Below, in pieces: positions 23,700-35,264 of a stretch of DNA of 64,000 nucleotides (positions are counted from its first letter, which is position 1; each line of letters starts with the position of its first letter). A model generated the notes under the pieces. It was not told the DNA's origin. It searched no databases and saw only the letters and a program-made list of their open reading frames with translations. The DNA is taken from the NCBI GenBank assembly GCA_933228675.1, contig OW121744.1:116397600-116461599 (forward strand), read 5' to 3'. The stretch is from Stomorhina lunata (Eukaryota > Arthropoda > Insecta > Diptera > Rhiniidae). The position numbers were made by a program, and so were the translations under genes.

Positions 23700-25575
23700 T
23701 AAGAATTTTTTTACTTTAATAGGAAATTTTTAAAAAATTTCATATTTTTATAGAAATTTTTTTTTAAATTTCCTATTTTTATAGGAATTTTTTTAAAAGT
23801 TTCTTATTTTTAAAGCAAATTTTTCAAAAATTTCCTATTTTTATAGAAAATTTTGCAAAAATTTACTATTTTTCTAGGAAACTTTTAAAAAATTTCCTAT
23901 TTTTATAGGAAATTTTTTAAAAATTTCCTATTTTTTTAGGTAATTTTTCAAAAATTTCCTATTTTTAAAGGAAATTTTTCAAAAATTTCCTATTTTTATA
24001 GGAAATTTTTCAAAAATTTCCTATTTTTATAGGAAATTTTTCAAAAATTTCCTATTTTTATAGGAAATTTTTCAAAAATTTCCTATTTTTATAGGAAATT
24101 TTTCAAAAATTTCCTATTTTTATAGGAAATTTTTCAAAAATTTCCTATTTTTATAGGAAATTTTTCAAAAATTTCCTATTTTTATAGGAAATTTTTCAAA
24201 AATTTCCTATTTTTATAGGAAATTTTTCAAAAATTTCCTATTTTTATAGCAAATTTTTCAAAAATTTCCTATTTTTATAGGAAATTTTTCAAAAATTTCC
24301 TATTTTTATAGCAAATTTTTCAAAAATTTCCTATTTTTATAGGAAATTTTTCAAAAATTTCCTATTTTTATAGGAAATTTTTCAAAAATTTCCTATTTTT
24401 ATAGGAAATTTTTCAAAAATTTCCTATTTTTATAGGAAATTTTTCAAAAATTTCCTATTTTTATAGGAAATTTTTCAAAAATTTCCTACTTTTATAGGAA
24501 ATTTTCAAAAATTTCCTACTTTTATAGGAAATTTTCAAAAATTTCCTATTTTGATAGGAAATTTTTTAAAAATTTCCTATTTTAAGGAAATTGTTTCAAA
24601 ATTTTCCTATTTTAAGGAAATTGTTTCAAAATTTTCCTATTTTATAAGAAATTTTTCAAAAATTCCCTTTTTTATAGGAAATTTTTCAAAAATTTCCTAT
24701 TTTATAGGAAAATTTTCAAAAATTTCCTATTTTATAGGAAATTTTTCAAAAATTTCCTATTTTATGAGAAATTTTTCAAAAATTTCCTATTTTATGAGAA
24801 ATTTTTCAAAAATTTCCTATTTTATAGGAAATTTTTCAAAAATTTCCTATTATGTAGGAAATTTTTCAAAAATTTCCTACTTTATAGAAAATTTTTCAAA
24901 AATTTCTTGTTTGTATAGAAATTTTTAAAAATTTTCTTTTTTTAGGAAATTTTTCAAAAATTTCTTTTTTTGGTAGGAAATTTTTCAAAAGTTTCTTATT
25001 TTTATAGGAAATTTTTCGAAAATTTCTTATTTTTATAGGAAATTTTTCAAAAATTTATTTTTTAGGAAATTTTAAAAATATTCTTAGTTTCAAAGGAAAT
25101 TTTTAAAAAATATTTTATTTTATACGAAATTTAAAAAAAAATTCTTATTTTTATGGCAAATTTTTGAAAATTTTTTTATATGTACAGAAAATTTTCTTAT
25201 TTTTATAGGAAGTTTTAATTTTTTTTATAGGAAATTTTTCAAAAAATTTTAATTTATATAGGAATTTTATCAAAAATTTCATATTTTTTTAGGAAATTTT
25301 TTAAAAATTACTTATTTTTATAGGAAATTTTTCAAACATTTCTTATTTTATTAGAAATTTTTCCAAAATTTTTTATTTTTATAAGAAATTTTTTTTGAAA
25401 AATTTCTTATTTTTATAGCAAATTTTTCAAAAATTTCTTATCTTTATAAAAAAATTTTCAAAAATTTATTATTTTTTTAGGAAATTTTTTACAAATTTCT
25501 TATTTTTATGGGAAATTTTTTAGAATTTCTTATTTTTTTTTAGGAAATTTTTTAGAAGTTTCTTGTTTTTATACT
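23700..25575 (+). repeat. 31-bp satellite, GGAAATTTTTCAAAAATTTCC family, with uniform core
   Basis: About 60 units. Between about 23990 and 24540 units are almost identical. Each contains the arm TAGGAAATTTTT, one C, then its exact reverse complement AAAAATTTCCTA, leaving the six-base spacer TTTTTA. From about 24640 to 24900 the unit loses one base and becomes 30 bp. Because 30 is divisible by three, a 125-codon frame of a ten-residue repeat (like FSKISYFIGN) stays open at 24551-24928; it is a by-product. Right of 24930 the units have CTTA rather than CCTA and become worn. Confidence 0.97.
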
Positions 25576-26929
25576 GAAGTTTTGTTAGAATTTGTTTGAC
25601 CCTCCACTGATAAATGTTTGTTTAGTAAATCAATCTAGCTTTTTTTAAATCTTTTGTTAAAAGGTAAATGATGGAAATTGACACTCATACATGTCTGGCT
25701 TTTTGTCTCCTTTAGTCTCTACACCTCTACAGCTACTACCAATTCTACAATTATACATTTTTTTACATTTTATTTATGATATCATTATAATATTTTCTAT
25801 GATTTCATTTCACTTCTGCTATAATGTAATAATTTTCCTATAAATATTAACTATGATTTATTAAACTCATTTTTAAATAATGATAAATGACATTTCAATA
25901 AAGTTCTCTACGATTCCGTTCAATTGTTTTGTTGCAACTCGTTAACGGCAAAAAAAAGAGACAAACGTTCGAACAGAATAACTCGGAATATGTTTGCATC
26001 GAATATTTATATTTTTTGCTGTTTGAACATATAACGAGGACATGCATCCTGCATATATTTTGTTCAAGGAAATAAGCGCCACCAAATGCCATTAAATAAA
26101 TTTATATAAATAAAATGAACAAATAAATAAAAAGTAGAAATAAATATTAAACATACATTTAACATTGCAAAGTTTTTTGCAGTTTTTATGTGTGTGTATG
26201 TGTGTGTTTAAGCGAAATGGTATCCTTAAATATTTACTTATACAAACATAAATATAAGTGGCTGCCATATATTGCAAATATTAAATATATACAATCAAAG
26301 TATGGGCAAAAAACTTGCAGATGTAAAGAGGGTATTAGACTTGTAACTGTCTAGAGAAAAATTGTACTTTATGAAGTCCTAGCTTTTTACAATTATTATA
26401 AGGATTGAACTTAATAAAGAATTACTATTAATTTTAAAAAAGGACCTTATCTTACCTCTGTTGAACGCAAATGGATCTCAATACGGAGATAAATTATAAA
26501 CTTTTATCAAACTTTTTGCTGATCTCCCTAATATTTTCTTTACTAAATAATATAAACCATCGCTTACTGACTTCGCTATAGAACGTACAACACCAACATA
26601 CAACTTATTGTGGACAGACAGATAGACAAACTCGCAGCATGATTTCCCTCATTCGCATACAGATTTGAAAGTTTTCATGATTGATGTGACTGACTACAGA
26701 AAAAAAAAAACTGAAAAATATTTGTATTTATTTTATTGCGATTTTTATTATTTTTAGCAACCAATAATATTATTTATTACAAAGTGATTTGGTTTTTTTT
26801 TTGAATGAACCAGTTTATAGTACCAGTATCAACTATTTGGCTATATAAGAAAAATTGATGGCTAAAAAGTTAACCAGTGAATTGTTGGAAAAATTATTTA
26901 AAGCAAAATATTTCTATGAAAACAGAAAA
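25576..26929. other. Unique spacer, no gene seen
   Basis: AT-rich unique sequence. Several AATAAA words around 26090-26140, but no transcript is evident. The open frames at 25895-26092 and 26092-26277 (minus) show no family features. GAATGAACCAG at 26804-26814 is mirrored by GCTGGTTCATC at 28989-28999 beyond the next array. Confidence 0.5.
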
Positions 26930-28985
26930 CTGTGAAAAATTTTCTTATATTTATAGGAAATTTTTCAAAATTTTTTTTACTTTTATAGAAATTTTTTTTA
27001 AATTTTCTTATTTTTATAGAAAATTATAGGAAATTTTTTTTAAAATTTCTTATTTTTATAGGAAATTTTTTTAAAATTTCTTATGTTTATAGGAAATTTT
27101 TAAAAAATTTCTTATTTTTATAGGAAATTTTCCAAAAATTTCTTATTTTTATAAGAAATTTTCCAAAAATTTCTTATGTTTATAGGAAATTTTCCAAAAA
27201 TTTCTTAATTTTATAGGAAATTTTTCAAAAATTTCTTAATTTTATAAGAAATTTTTCAAAAATTTCTTAGTTTTATGTGAAATTTTTCAAAAATTTGTTA
27301 TTTTTATAGGAAATTTTTCAAAAATTTCTTATTTTTATCAGAAAATTATTCAAAAATTTTTTATTTTTATAGGAAATTTAAAAAAAAAAAATTATTTTTT
27401 GTAGGAACATTTCTAATTTTGTAAATTTTTAAAAAATTTCTTAATTACATATATAAAAAATTTTTAAATGATTGGAAAATTTTCAAAAATTTCTTATTTT
27501 CCTATCAATTATTCAAAAATCTTGCTTTTAAGGAAAATTTTCCAAAATTAAAAAAAAATCTTATCTTTTTTTTTCTAAAATTTCTTATTTTTATATCAAT
27601 TTTTTTTTAAATTTCTTATTTTTACAGGTAATTTTTCAATTTTTTTTTATTTTGATAGCAAGTTTAATATTTTTTTTTATTTTTATACGATATTATTTAA
27701 AATTTTTTATTTTAATAAAAAAAAATTAAAAATTTCTTATTTTTATAGGAAATTTTTCAAAAACTTTGAATTTTATAGGAAATTTTTCAAAAATTTATTA
27801 TTTTTATAGGAAATTTTTCAAAAATTTCTTATTTTTATAGGAAAGTTTTTTTTTTTAAATTTCTTACTTTTATAGGAAATGTTTAACATTTTTTTCTTAT
27901 TTTTATTGAAAGTTTTTCAAAATTTTTTATTTTTAAGGGATATTTTTCAAAAGTTTTTTTATGAAAAAAAATTCAAAAATTTTCTTATTTTTATAGGAAA
28001 TTTTTCAATAATATAGGAAATTTTTTAAAAATTTATTTTTTTAATGGAAATTTTTTAAAATTTTGTTATTTTTATAGAAAATTTGTTCAAAATTTCTTAT
28101 TTTAATGGGAAATTTTTCCAAGATTTCTTATTTGTATATAAAGTTTTTAAATTTTTTTTTATTTTTATTTAAAATTTTTAAGAAATTTCTTATTTTTATA
28201 GGATATTTTTTAAAAAAATTTTATTTTTATTTTAAATTTTTCGAAATTTTATTTTTATATGAAATTTTAACAAATTAAGGATTTTTTAATAACTTATTGT
28301 TTTATTTTAGAAAATTTCTTTTTTATAGGAAATTTTTGCTAAATTTCTTATTTTTATAGGAAATCTTTAAAAAAAAAATTTTTGTAGGAAATTTTAAAAG
28401 AATTTTTAAATTTATAGTAAATTTAAAAAAAATTCTTATTTTAGAAGGAAATTTTTCAAAATTTTTTTATTTTAATAGGAAAATTTTTAAAAATTTATTT
28501 TTTCATAGGAGATTTTTCAAATTTTTTCTTTTTGGAAAATTTCTTATTTTTAAAGGAAATTTTAAAAAATTTCTTTTTTTTAAGGGATTTTACAATTTTT
28601 TTTTATTCTTATAGGAAATTTTAAAAATGTATTCTTTTTATAGAACATTTTTTAAAAATTTCTGTTTTTTATAGGAAATTTTTTAAAATTTCTTTTTTTT
28701 TAGGAAATTTTTGAAAATTTCTTATTTTTATAAGAAAATTTTCAAAAATTTTTTATTTTTATGGAAAATTTTTAAAAAATTTCTTACTTTTATAAAAACT
28801 TTTTTAAAAAATTTTTTTTACACGTTTCCAAATTTTTTTTTTTAGGAAATTTTTCAAAAATTTCTTATTTTTATAGGAATTTTTTCCAAAAATTCATATT
28901 TTTACATAAAATTTTTCAAAAATTTCTTTATTTTGTAGAAAATTTTTAAAAAATTTCTTATTTTTATAGAAAATTTGTAAAAAGT
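26930..28985 (+). repeat. 31-bp satellite, GGAAATTTTTCAAAAATTTC family, worn
   Basis: About 65 degenerate units of TTTCTTATTTTTATAGG followed by AAATTTTTCAAAAA, with many T-run expansions and lost bases, much older-looking than 23700-25575 or 35265-38095. Plus orientation, same as the previous block and opposite to 30560-32535. ATGAACCAG inverted repeats lie about 115 bases left of it and just right of it. Confidence 0.93.
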
Positions 28986-30559
28986 TCCTCTTTTAATTTC
29001 GCTGGTTCATCTTTTGTTTGAGTATTTTTCGGAGCAAATATTAACATTGTTTGGTCCACATTTGCTGAATTGTATTTTTAGCAATAAATGAAAATTAAAT
29101 AACGTTTAACTGACAATTAAATAAACATTTAAACTGACTGACATAGTGGCATCAAACTGGCATTTTTATTTATTTAGGCATATAACAAATTTCGCTCCTC
29201 ACGATTAGACAGCAAAATGTCATAAACGAGAAAATTGTAAAATAAGTTGTAGACCTATATATGAATGTATGTGTATACACATCTAAATCTTGGTTTGGAA
29301 ATTTTTTGGTGTTATAACTCTAAAGGCAAATAAAACTGATAATCAAAATTTTTAAAAAGACAATATGTCATTTTACTGTTTCCTATAACATTTTTTTTGT
29401 TTTATTATAAAAAATCAAAGCCATTGCAAAAATATTGTAATAGTGAGAAAAATGCGATTAATCATTTATAAAAAATGGTGGCAAACGACAATTGGCATAA
29501 AGGAAATCATTGTTAAACAATTGGGCACAAAAAAACTTTAAATGTGAAAATAATTTAAATAGTGAAATAATCTGTTAAAAAAAATTTAAAAGGTTAAATA
29601 ATTTATTTCGTTTTAAAGAAAATAAAGATAAAAAACTTTCGGAAAATTTCCAATTTTTTTTAAATTCTTAAAAAATTTTCTTAAGTCCTTTTAATAAATG
29701 ATCAACATATTTTTTGCATTAAGTTTATTTTTTCGATATTGTCTCTCTCAATTTAAAACCTTTTTGTAGATAAAAAGAAAAAAACTAAAATTTTAGTTGG
29801 AATAGCCCATCATCATCATCGTCATCATTATCATCATGTCTTTAGTAGCCAAACTACAACTGAGTAGTCATTACTTATGATCGTCATAAAAACGCTTGGT
29901 ACTTAAAAACAATGGCTAAAGTACTTTAAGCTAATGTTTCTGTACTCGTATTTTGGCTTTATAAATTGTATAAAAAATTTTATTTTGTATATAAAATCAA
30001 CAGAGAAAGCGACGTTTTTAATGCATTTGAGAGTGCATTTAAAAAAATGAAGGGAAAATGTTAATGTTTAAAGAAAAAAAGGAAAGACAGAAAGAAAATT
30101 GAATACAACATTAGCTGAAAATGTCGGTTTTTTATAGCCCATTTAACCCTTAAGTAGAGCATGAATATTTAAAAGGGGTACTTGGGTTGTGTAAGAAGAT
30201 ATTGTGTATTGAAAAATTAAGGTAATGAACCTAGAAGTTTTTATTTAATATTAATTATATTATAATTAGGTGATTTTAATGTAATTTTTGTACTAATGAT
30301 CATTTTTATTTTGGCCAGCCTTACCAAATTTGTTCATTTATTGTATTTCCAATTCTCGTTAAATTGACAAATTCACATAGATTTTTGTTTTTTTTTTGTT
30401 GCTTATTATAACAGGCTTAATAATTTGTTTAAATTACTTTAAATTTAACTCCCTCAAAATACTACCACCTCATAAGGGACCTTAAGCAAATAAGAAAAAC
30501 AGCCACAGCATAATAAACCTTATAACACTGTGCGACATTTTCTCTCAATAATACATTTT
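28986..30559. other. Unique spacer between opposed arrays
   Basis: AT-rich unique sequence with a CATCATCATCATCGTCATC microsatellite at about 29809-29835. No gene, RNA or element supported. Confidence 0.5.
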
Positions 30560-32535
30560 TTTAAGAAAGAAAGAAATTTTTTATAAAAATAAACAAATTT
30601 TTGAAACATTTTCTGTAAAAATAAGACATTTTCAAAAAAAAAAAAAAAATATAAAAAATAAGAAATTTTGAAAAATTTCCAAAAAAAACATGAGAAATTA
30701 TTGGAAAAATTTTGAACATTTTTTATAAAAATGAGAAACTTTTGAAAAATTTCCTATAAAAATAAGAAATTTTTGAAAAATTTCCTATAAAAATAAGAAA
30801 TTTTTGAAAAATTTCCTATAAAAATAAGAAACTTTTGAAAAATTTCCTATAAAAATCAGAAATTTTTGAAAAATTTCCTATAAAAAAAAAGAAATTTTTG
30901 AAAAATTTCCTATAAAAATAAGAAATTTTTTAAAAATTTCCTATAAAAATAAGAAATTTTTTTAAAAATTTCCTATAAAAATCAGAAATTTTTGAAAAAT
31001 TTCCTATAAAAGCAAGAAATTTTTGAAAAATTTCCTATAAAATACAAGAAATTTTTGAAAAATTTTCTATAAAAATAAAAAATTTTTGAAAAATTTCCTA
31101 TAAAAAAAAGAAATTTTTGAAAAATTTCCTATAAAAATAAGAAATTTTTGAAAAATTTCCTATAAAAATAAGAAATTTTTGAAAAATTTCCTATAAAAAT
31201 AAGAAATTTTTGAAAAATTTCCTATAAAAATAAGAAATTTTTGAAAAAATTCCTATAAAAATAAGAAATTTTTGAAAAATTTCCTATAAAAATAAGAAAT
31301 TTTTGAAAAATTTCCTATAAAAATAAGAAATTTTTGAAAAATTTCCTATAAAAATAAGAAATTTTTTAAAAATTTCCTATAAAAATAAGAAATTTTTTTA
31401 AAAATTTCCTATAAAAATCAGAAATTTTTGAAAAATTTCCTTTAAAAGCAAGAAATTTTTGAAAAATTTCCTATAAAATACAAGAAATTTTTGAAAAATT
31501 TTCTATAAAAATAAAAAATTTTTGAAAAATTTCCTATAAAAAAAAGAAATTTTTGAAAAATTTCCTATAAAAATAAGAAATTTTTGAAAAATTTCCTATA
31601 AAAATAAGAAATTTTTGAAAAATTTCCTATAAAAATAAGAAATTTTTGAAAAATTTCCTATAAAAATAAGAAATTTTTGAAAAATTTCCTATAAAAGTTT
31701 TTCAAAAACTTCCTTTAAAATAAATCATTTTTGTAAAATTTCCTATAAAAGTAAGAAATTTTTGAAAAATTTCCTATAAAAATAAGAAATTTTTGAAAAA
31801 TTTCCTATAAAAATAAGAAATTTTTGAAAAATTTCCTATAAAAATAATAAAATTTTGAAAAATTTCCTAAACAAACAGAAATTTTTGAAAAATTTCCTAT
31901 AAAAATAAGAAATTTTTGAAAAATTTCCTATAAAAATAAGAAATTTTGGAAAAATTTCCTATAAAAATAAAAAAATTTTGAAAAATTTCCTAAACAAACA
32001 GAAATTTTTGAAAAATTTCCTATAAAAATAAGAAATTTTTGAAAAATTTCCTATAAAAATAAGAAATTTTTGAAAAATTTCCTATACAAGTTTTTCAAAA
32101 ACTTCCTTTAAAATAAATCATTTTTGTAAAATTTCCTATAAAAATAAGAAATTTTTGAAAAATTTCCTATAAAAATAAGAAATTTTTGAAAAATTTCCTA
32201 TAAAAATAAGAAATTTTTAAAAAATTTCTTATAAAAATAAGAAATTTTTAAAAAATTTCTTATAAAAATAAGAAATTTTTAAAAAATTTCTTATAAAACT
32301 AAGAAATTTTTAAAAAATTTCTTATAAAAATAAGAAATTTTTAAAAAATTTCTTATAAAAATAAAAAATTTTTTAAAATTTTTTTATAAAAATAAGAAAT
32401 TTTTAAAAAAGTTCTTATAAAAATAAGAAATTTTTAAAAAAGTTCTTATAAAAATAAGAAATTTTTGAAAAATTTCCTATAAAAATAAGAAATTTTTGAT
32501 AAATTTCTTATAAAATAAGAAATTTCCCAAAAAGA
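30560..32535 (-). repeat. 31-bp satellite, inverted, with higher-order repeats
   Basis: About 63 units; plus strand GAAATTTTTGAAAAATTTCC then TATAAAAATAA (for example at 31141, period 31). A run of distinctive units (AATCAG, AAAGCAAG, AAATACAAG, then AAAAAAAG) occurs twice, with AATCAG at 30980 and 31416, about 14 units apart. The odd insert GTTTTTCAAAAACTTCC occurs at 31697 and 32090, and CTAAACAAACAG at 31867 and 31990 (four units apart). The right end carries a separate subfamily with TTTCTTATAAAAA in place of TTTCCTATAAAAA (about 32220-32450). Confidence 0.97.
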
Positions 32536-33449
32536 AATTTTCCAGCAAATAATAAATTTTATAAAAGTTTTATATTTTATTAAGAAAAGCTTTCTATAGA
32601 ATCAAGAATTTGTTTCTGTATCACTGTGTTATTGTAAGCAAATGATAATAAAATCAAATAAAACAAAGATGATCAAACAAAAAGCAAAGAAGTTTTTAAA
32701 ATAAATGATTATTAAAGTCTAAACAACATTTAAATGGCAGCTCATTAAAGAAAACTGTCGCCAACAGCAAAATAAAGGAAAAACGAAGAAAATACTAAAG
32801 CAGGAGAAATCAAACTACAACCAAAACTTCTACCCAAACTCAGACATTAGGAGCAAACAATACTAGGTATAGCCAAGAAACCCATGAAAAGGAATCAAAC
32901 ATTGAAAGTATTTAAACTTAATTTTTAAGAAACATTTGGAATGAATACAAAAATCTAAACAATATTTATAGAAGTCCTTTACTTTGAAGCTATATCCCTG
33001 TCACTCTCTTCCTATCCTTCATCAAGCGTTTAAAAGTTTACAAAAAAACATCCTTCAAACCACAAAACCTTTTTTTCTAAAATTATTCTCCAGATCTCTT
33101 TTTTCACTGTTACAGGTAATGTAATCGATTCTAAGGAAAATGTTGCAAAAAAACCTGGGAAATACAGATGAAATATAAAAAAATGGTCTTGTATTGGTAA
33201 TTTAATATAAAAACCTCTACGAAAGCTTAAGGCAAAACAAAAAGTGCTACCGAACCAGTAAAGCCATTAAAAATGGATAAATGAAGGAAAAACTCTAGAC
33301 AATAAATGAAAATGTGCGGTCGGGTGTTTTATTATTTAATACCTTTTTGTAATATTAGACAATTATAATTGCTAGAAGGAAAAAGTAAAAAAGAAATAAA
33401 GAGGAAAAAAATTGAGCTAACGAATATGAAATACCCTATATCATGGCAA
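32536..33449. other. Unique spacer, nothing supported
   Basis: A-rich unique sequence without a convincing open frame. TTCCAGCAAATAAT at 32539-32552, just beyond the array end, resembles the terminus of the element at 20272 (CCAGCAAACATAAAT). Confidence 0.5.
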
Positions 33450-34300
33450 TATTTTCTATAAGAAGTTTTATATAAAAAATAAGTAATTTTTTTTAAATTT
33501 CCTAAGAAAAATAAATTTTTGAAAAATTTCCTTTAAAAATAAGAAATTTTGGAACAATTTCCTATAAAAATAAGAAATTTCTGAAAACTTTCCTATAAAA
33601 ATAAGAAATTTTTGAAAAATTTTCCATAAAAATAGGAAATATTTGAAATATATGTATAAAAGTAAAAAATTTTTCGAAACTTTGCTACAAAAATAAGACA
33701 TTTTTGGAAAATTTCCTATAAAAATCAGAAATTTTTGAAAAATTTCCTCTAAAAATCAGAAATTTTTGAAAAATTTCCTATAAAAATCAGAAATTTTTTG
33801 AAAAATTTCCTATAAAAATATGAAATTTTTGAAAAATTTTTCTATAAAAATAAGAAATTTTTGAAAAATTTCTCATAAAAATAAGAAATTTTTGAAAAAT
33901 TTCTTATAAAAATAAGAAATTTTTGAAAAATTTCCTATAAAAATAAGAAATTTTTGAAAAATTTCCCATAAAAATAAGAAATTTTTTAAAAATTTCCTAT
34001 AAAAATAAAAAGCTTTTGAAAAATTTCCTATAAAAATAAGAAATTTTTGAAAAATTTCCTATAAAAATATGAAATTTTTGAAAAATTTCCTATAAAAATA
34101 AGAAATTTTTGAAAAATTTCCTATAAAAATAAGAAATTTTTGAAAAATTTCTTTTAAAAATAAGAAATTTTTGAAAAATTTCTTTTAAAAATAAGAAATT
34201 TTTGAAAATTTTCCTTTAAAAATAAGAAATTTTTAAAAAATTAAAATATTTTTTTTTTATTTCCTAAAAAAATACAAAATTTTAAAAACATTCTAATAGA
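33450..34300 (-). repeat. 31-bp satellite, inverted block
   Basis: About 27 units of GAAATTTTTGAAAAATTTCC with TATAAAAATAA. The left edge is worn, the centre (33700-34200) cleaner, with CAG, TATG and TTCTTTTAAAAA variants. It faces the plus-oriented block 35265-38095 across about 1 kb. The minus open frame at 33468-33701 is repeat by-product. Confidence 0.96.
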
Positions 34301-35264
34301 ATTACTTAAGAGGTTACATATGGATAAAAAAAAAAACAATGCCTTTTTTTAAATACCTCAAAGAATATAATAATAGGATATAAGAGATGAAAAATCAGAA
34401 TTTAAAAATAGAAAAAGGATTGATTTCATGGTAAATGATATCTATTCAAGCTTAAAAAAATGTGGCACTCTTTTGTTTAGAATTAAAGGATATGTTAAAT
34501 ATTTTTTAAATGCAATTCTTCTAAATACTCTCAAATTAGTGTCTTTTTGCCTTAAAATCAAATTTATTTGGCTCCATTTTCCCTTTAAAAAAATATGAAC
34601 TTTTATATCCATTTTAACAGTTTTATTGTAATTTTCTAAATTGTTGCAGCCAAGGGCAAGAAAATAAAACATTTTCAAACATTTATGCCATCAGCAATTT
34701 TTGTTCTTTTTTCACTTACTTCGAGTATTTTGGATAAAGAGTCAAAATGCATTAAAATTTACTTGTTATAATGTGTAAATGTATATGTTAAGTGTTGTAT
34801 GGTCCTTTGTTGCTATTGTTATATCAGCTTGTTGTTGTTGTTATTGTTATGCACTAATGCACTTGTTTGTTGTTATATTTGTTGATGTTGTTGTGGTATT
34901 TTTTAAGTCATTTTCACTTTATTCTTTTTTTCTATTTTGGAAAATGCAACTTTACCAAATTGTACTGAAAATATTGTAAATGAACATAACAACTACTAGG
35001 TTACACTTATTGCATTTTATCACACACAGACATATTCACAAATACACACATAGACAATCACGCACATCTCTAACTACAAATTATATGGAGAAAGCGAAGG
35101 AAAAGCTTTTGTGCTATTGCTACTGAATCAGTTGTTGTTTTTGTGCTTGCTCTATTACTAGAACATAAAATAGATTTTCAAAAAAAAAAAAAAAAAAAAA
35201 ATGCTCAAAATAAACACGAACATTAGGAGGAGACATAAAAATAATCGATAGATTTTTGATACAA
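34301..35264. other. Unique loop between opposed arrays; poly-A run
   Basis: Unique sequence holding TTGTTGTTG words near 34830-34890 and a run of about 21 A at 35180-35200. Two short open frames (34442-34678 minus, 34779-34979 plus) are not convincing. Confidence 0.5.

Noticed and set aside
24551..24928. 125-codon plus-strand open frame with a ten-residue repeat
   Set aside because: It translates a 30-bp variant of the surrounding satellite; the frame exists only because 30 is divisible by three. No coding signal beyond the repeat.
33468..33701. Phenylalanine/leucine-rich open frames in the second 31-bp family (also 21032-21214)
   Set aside because: Satellite by-products with biased composition.
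35180..35200. Poly-A run as the tail of a retrotransposed copy
   Set aside because: No retrotransposon body, coding sequence or target duplication is visible next to it.
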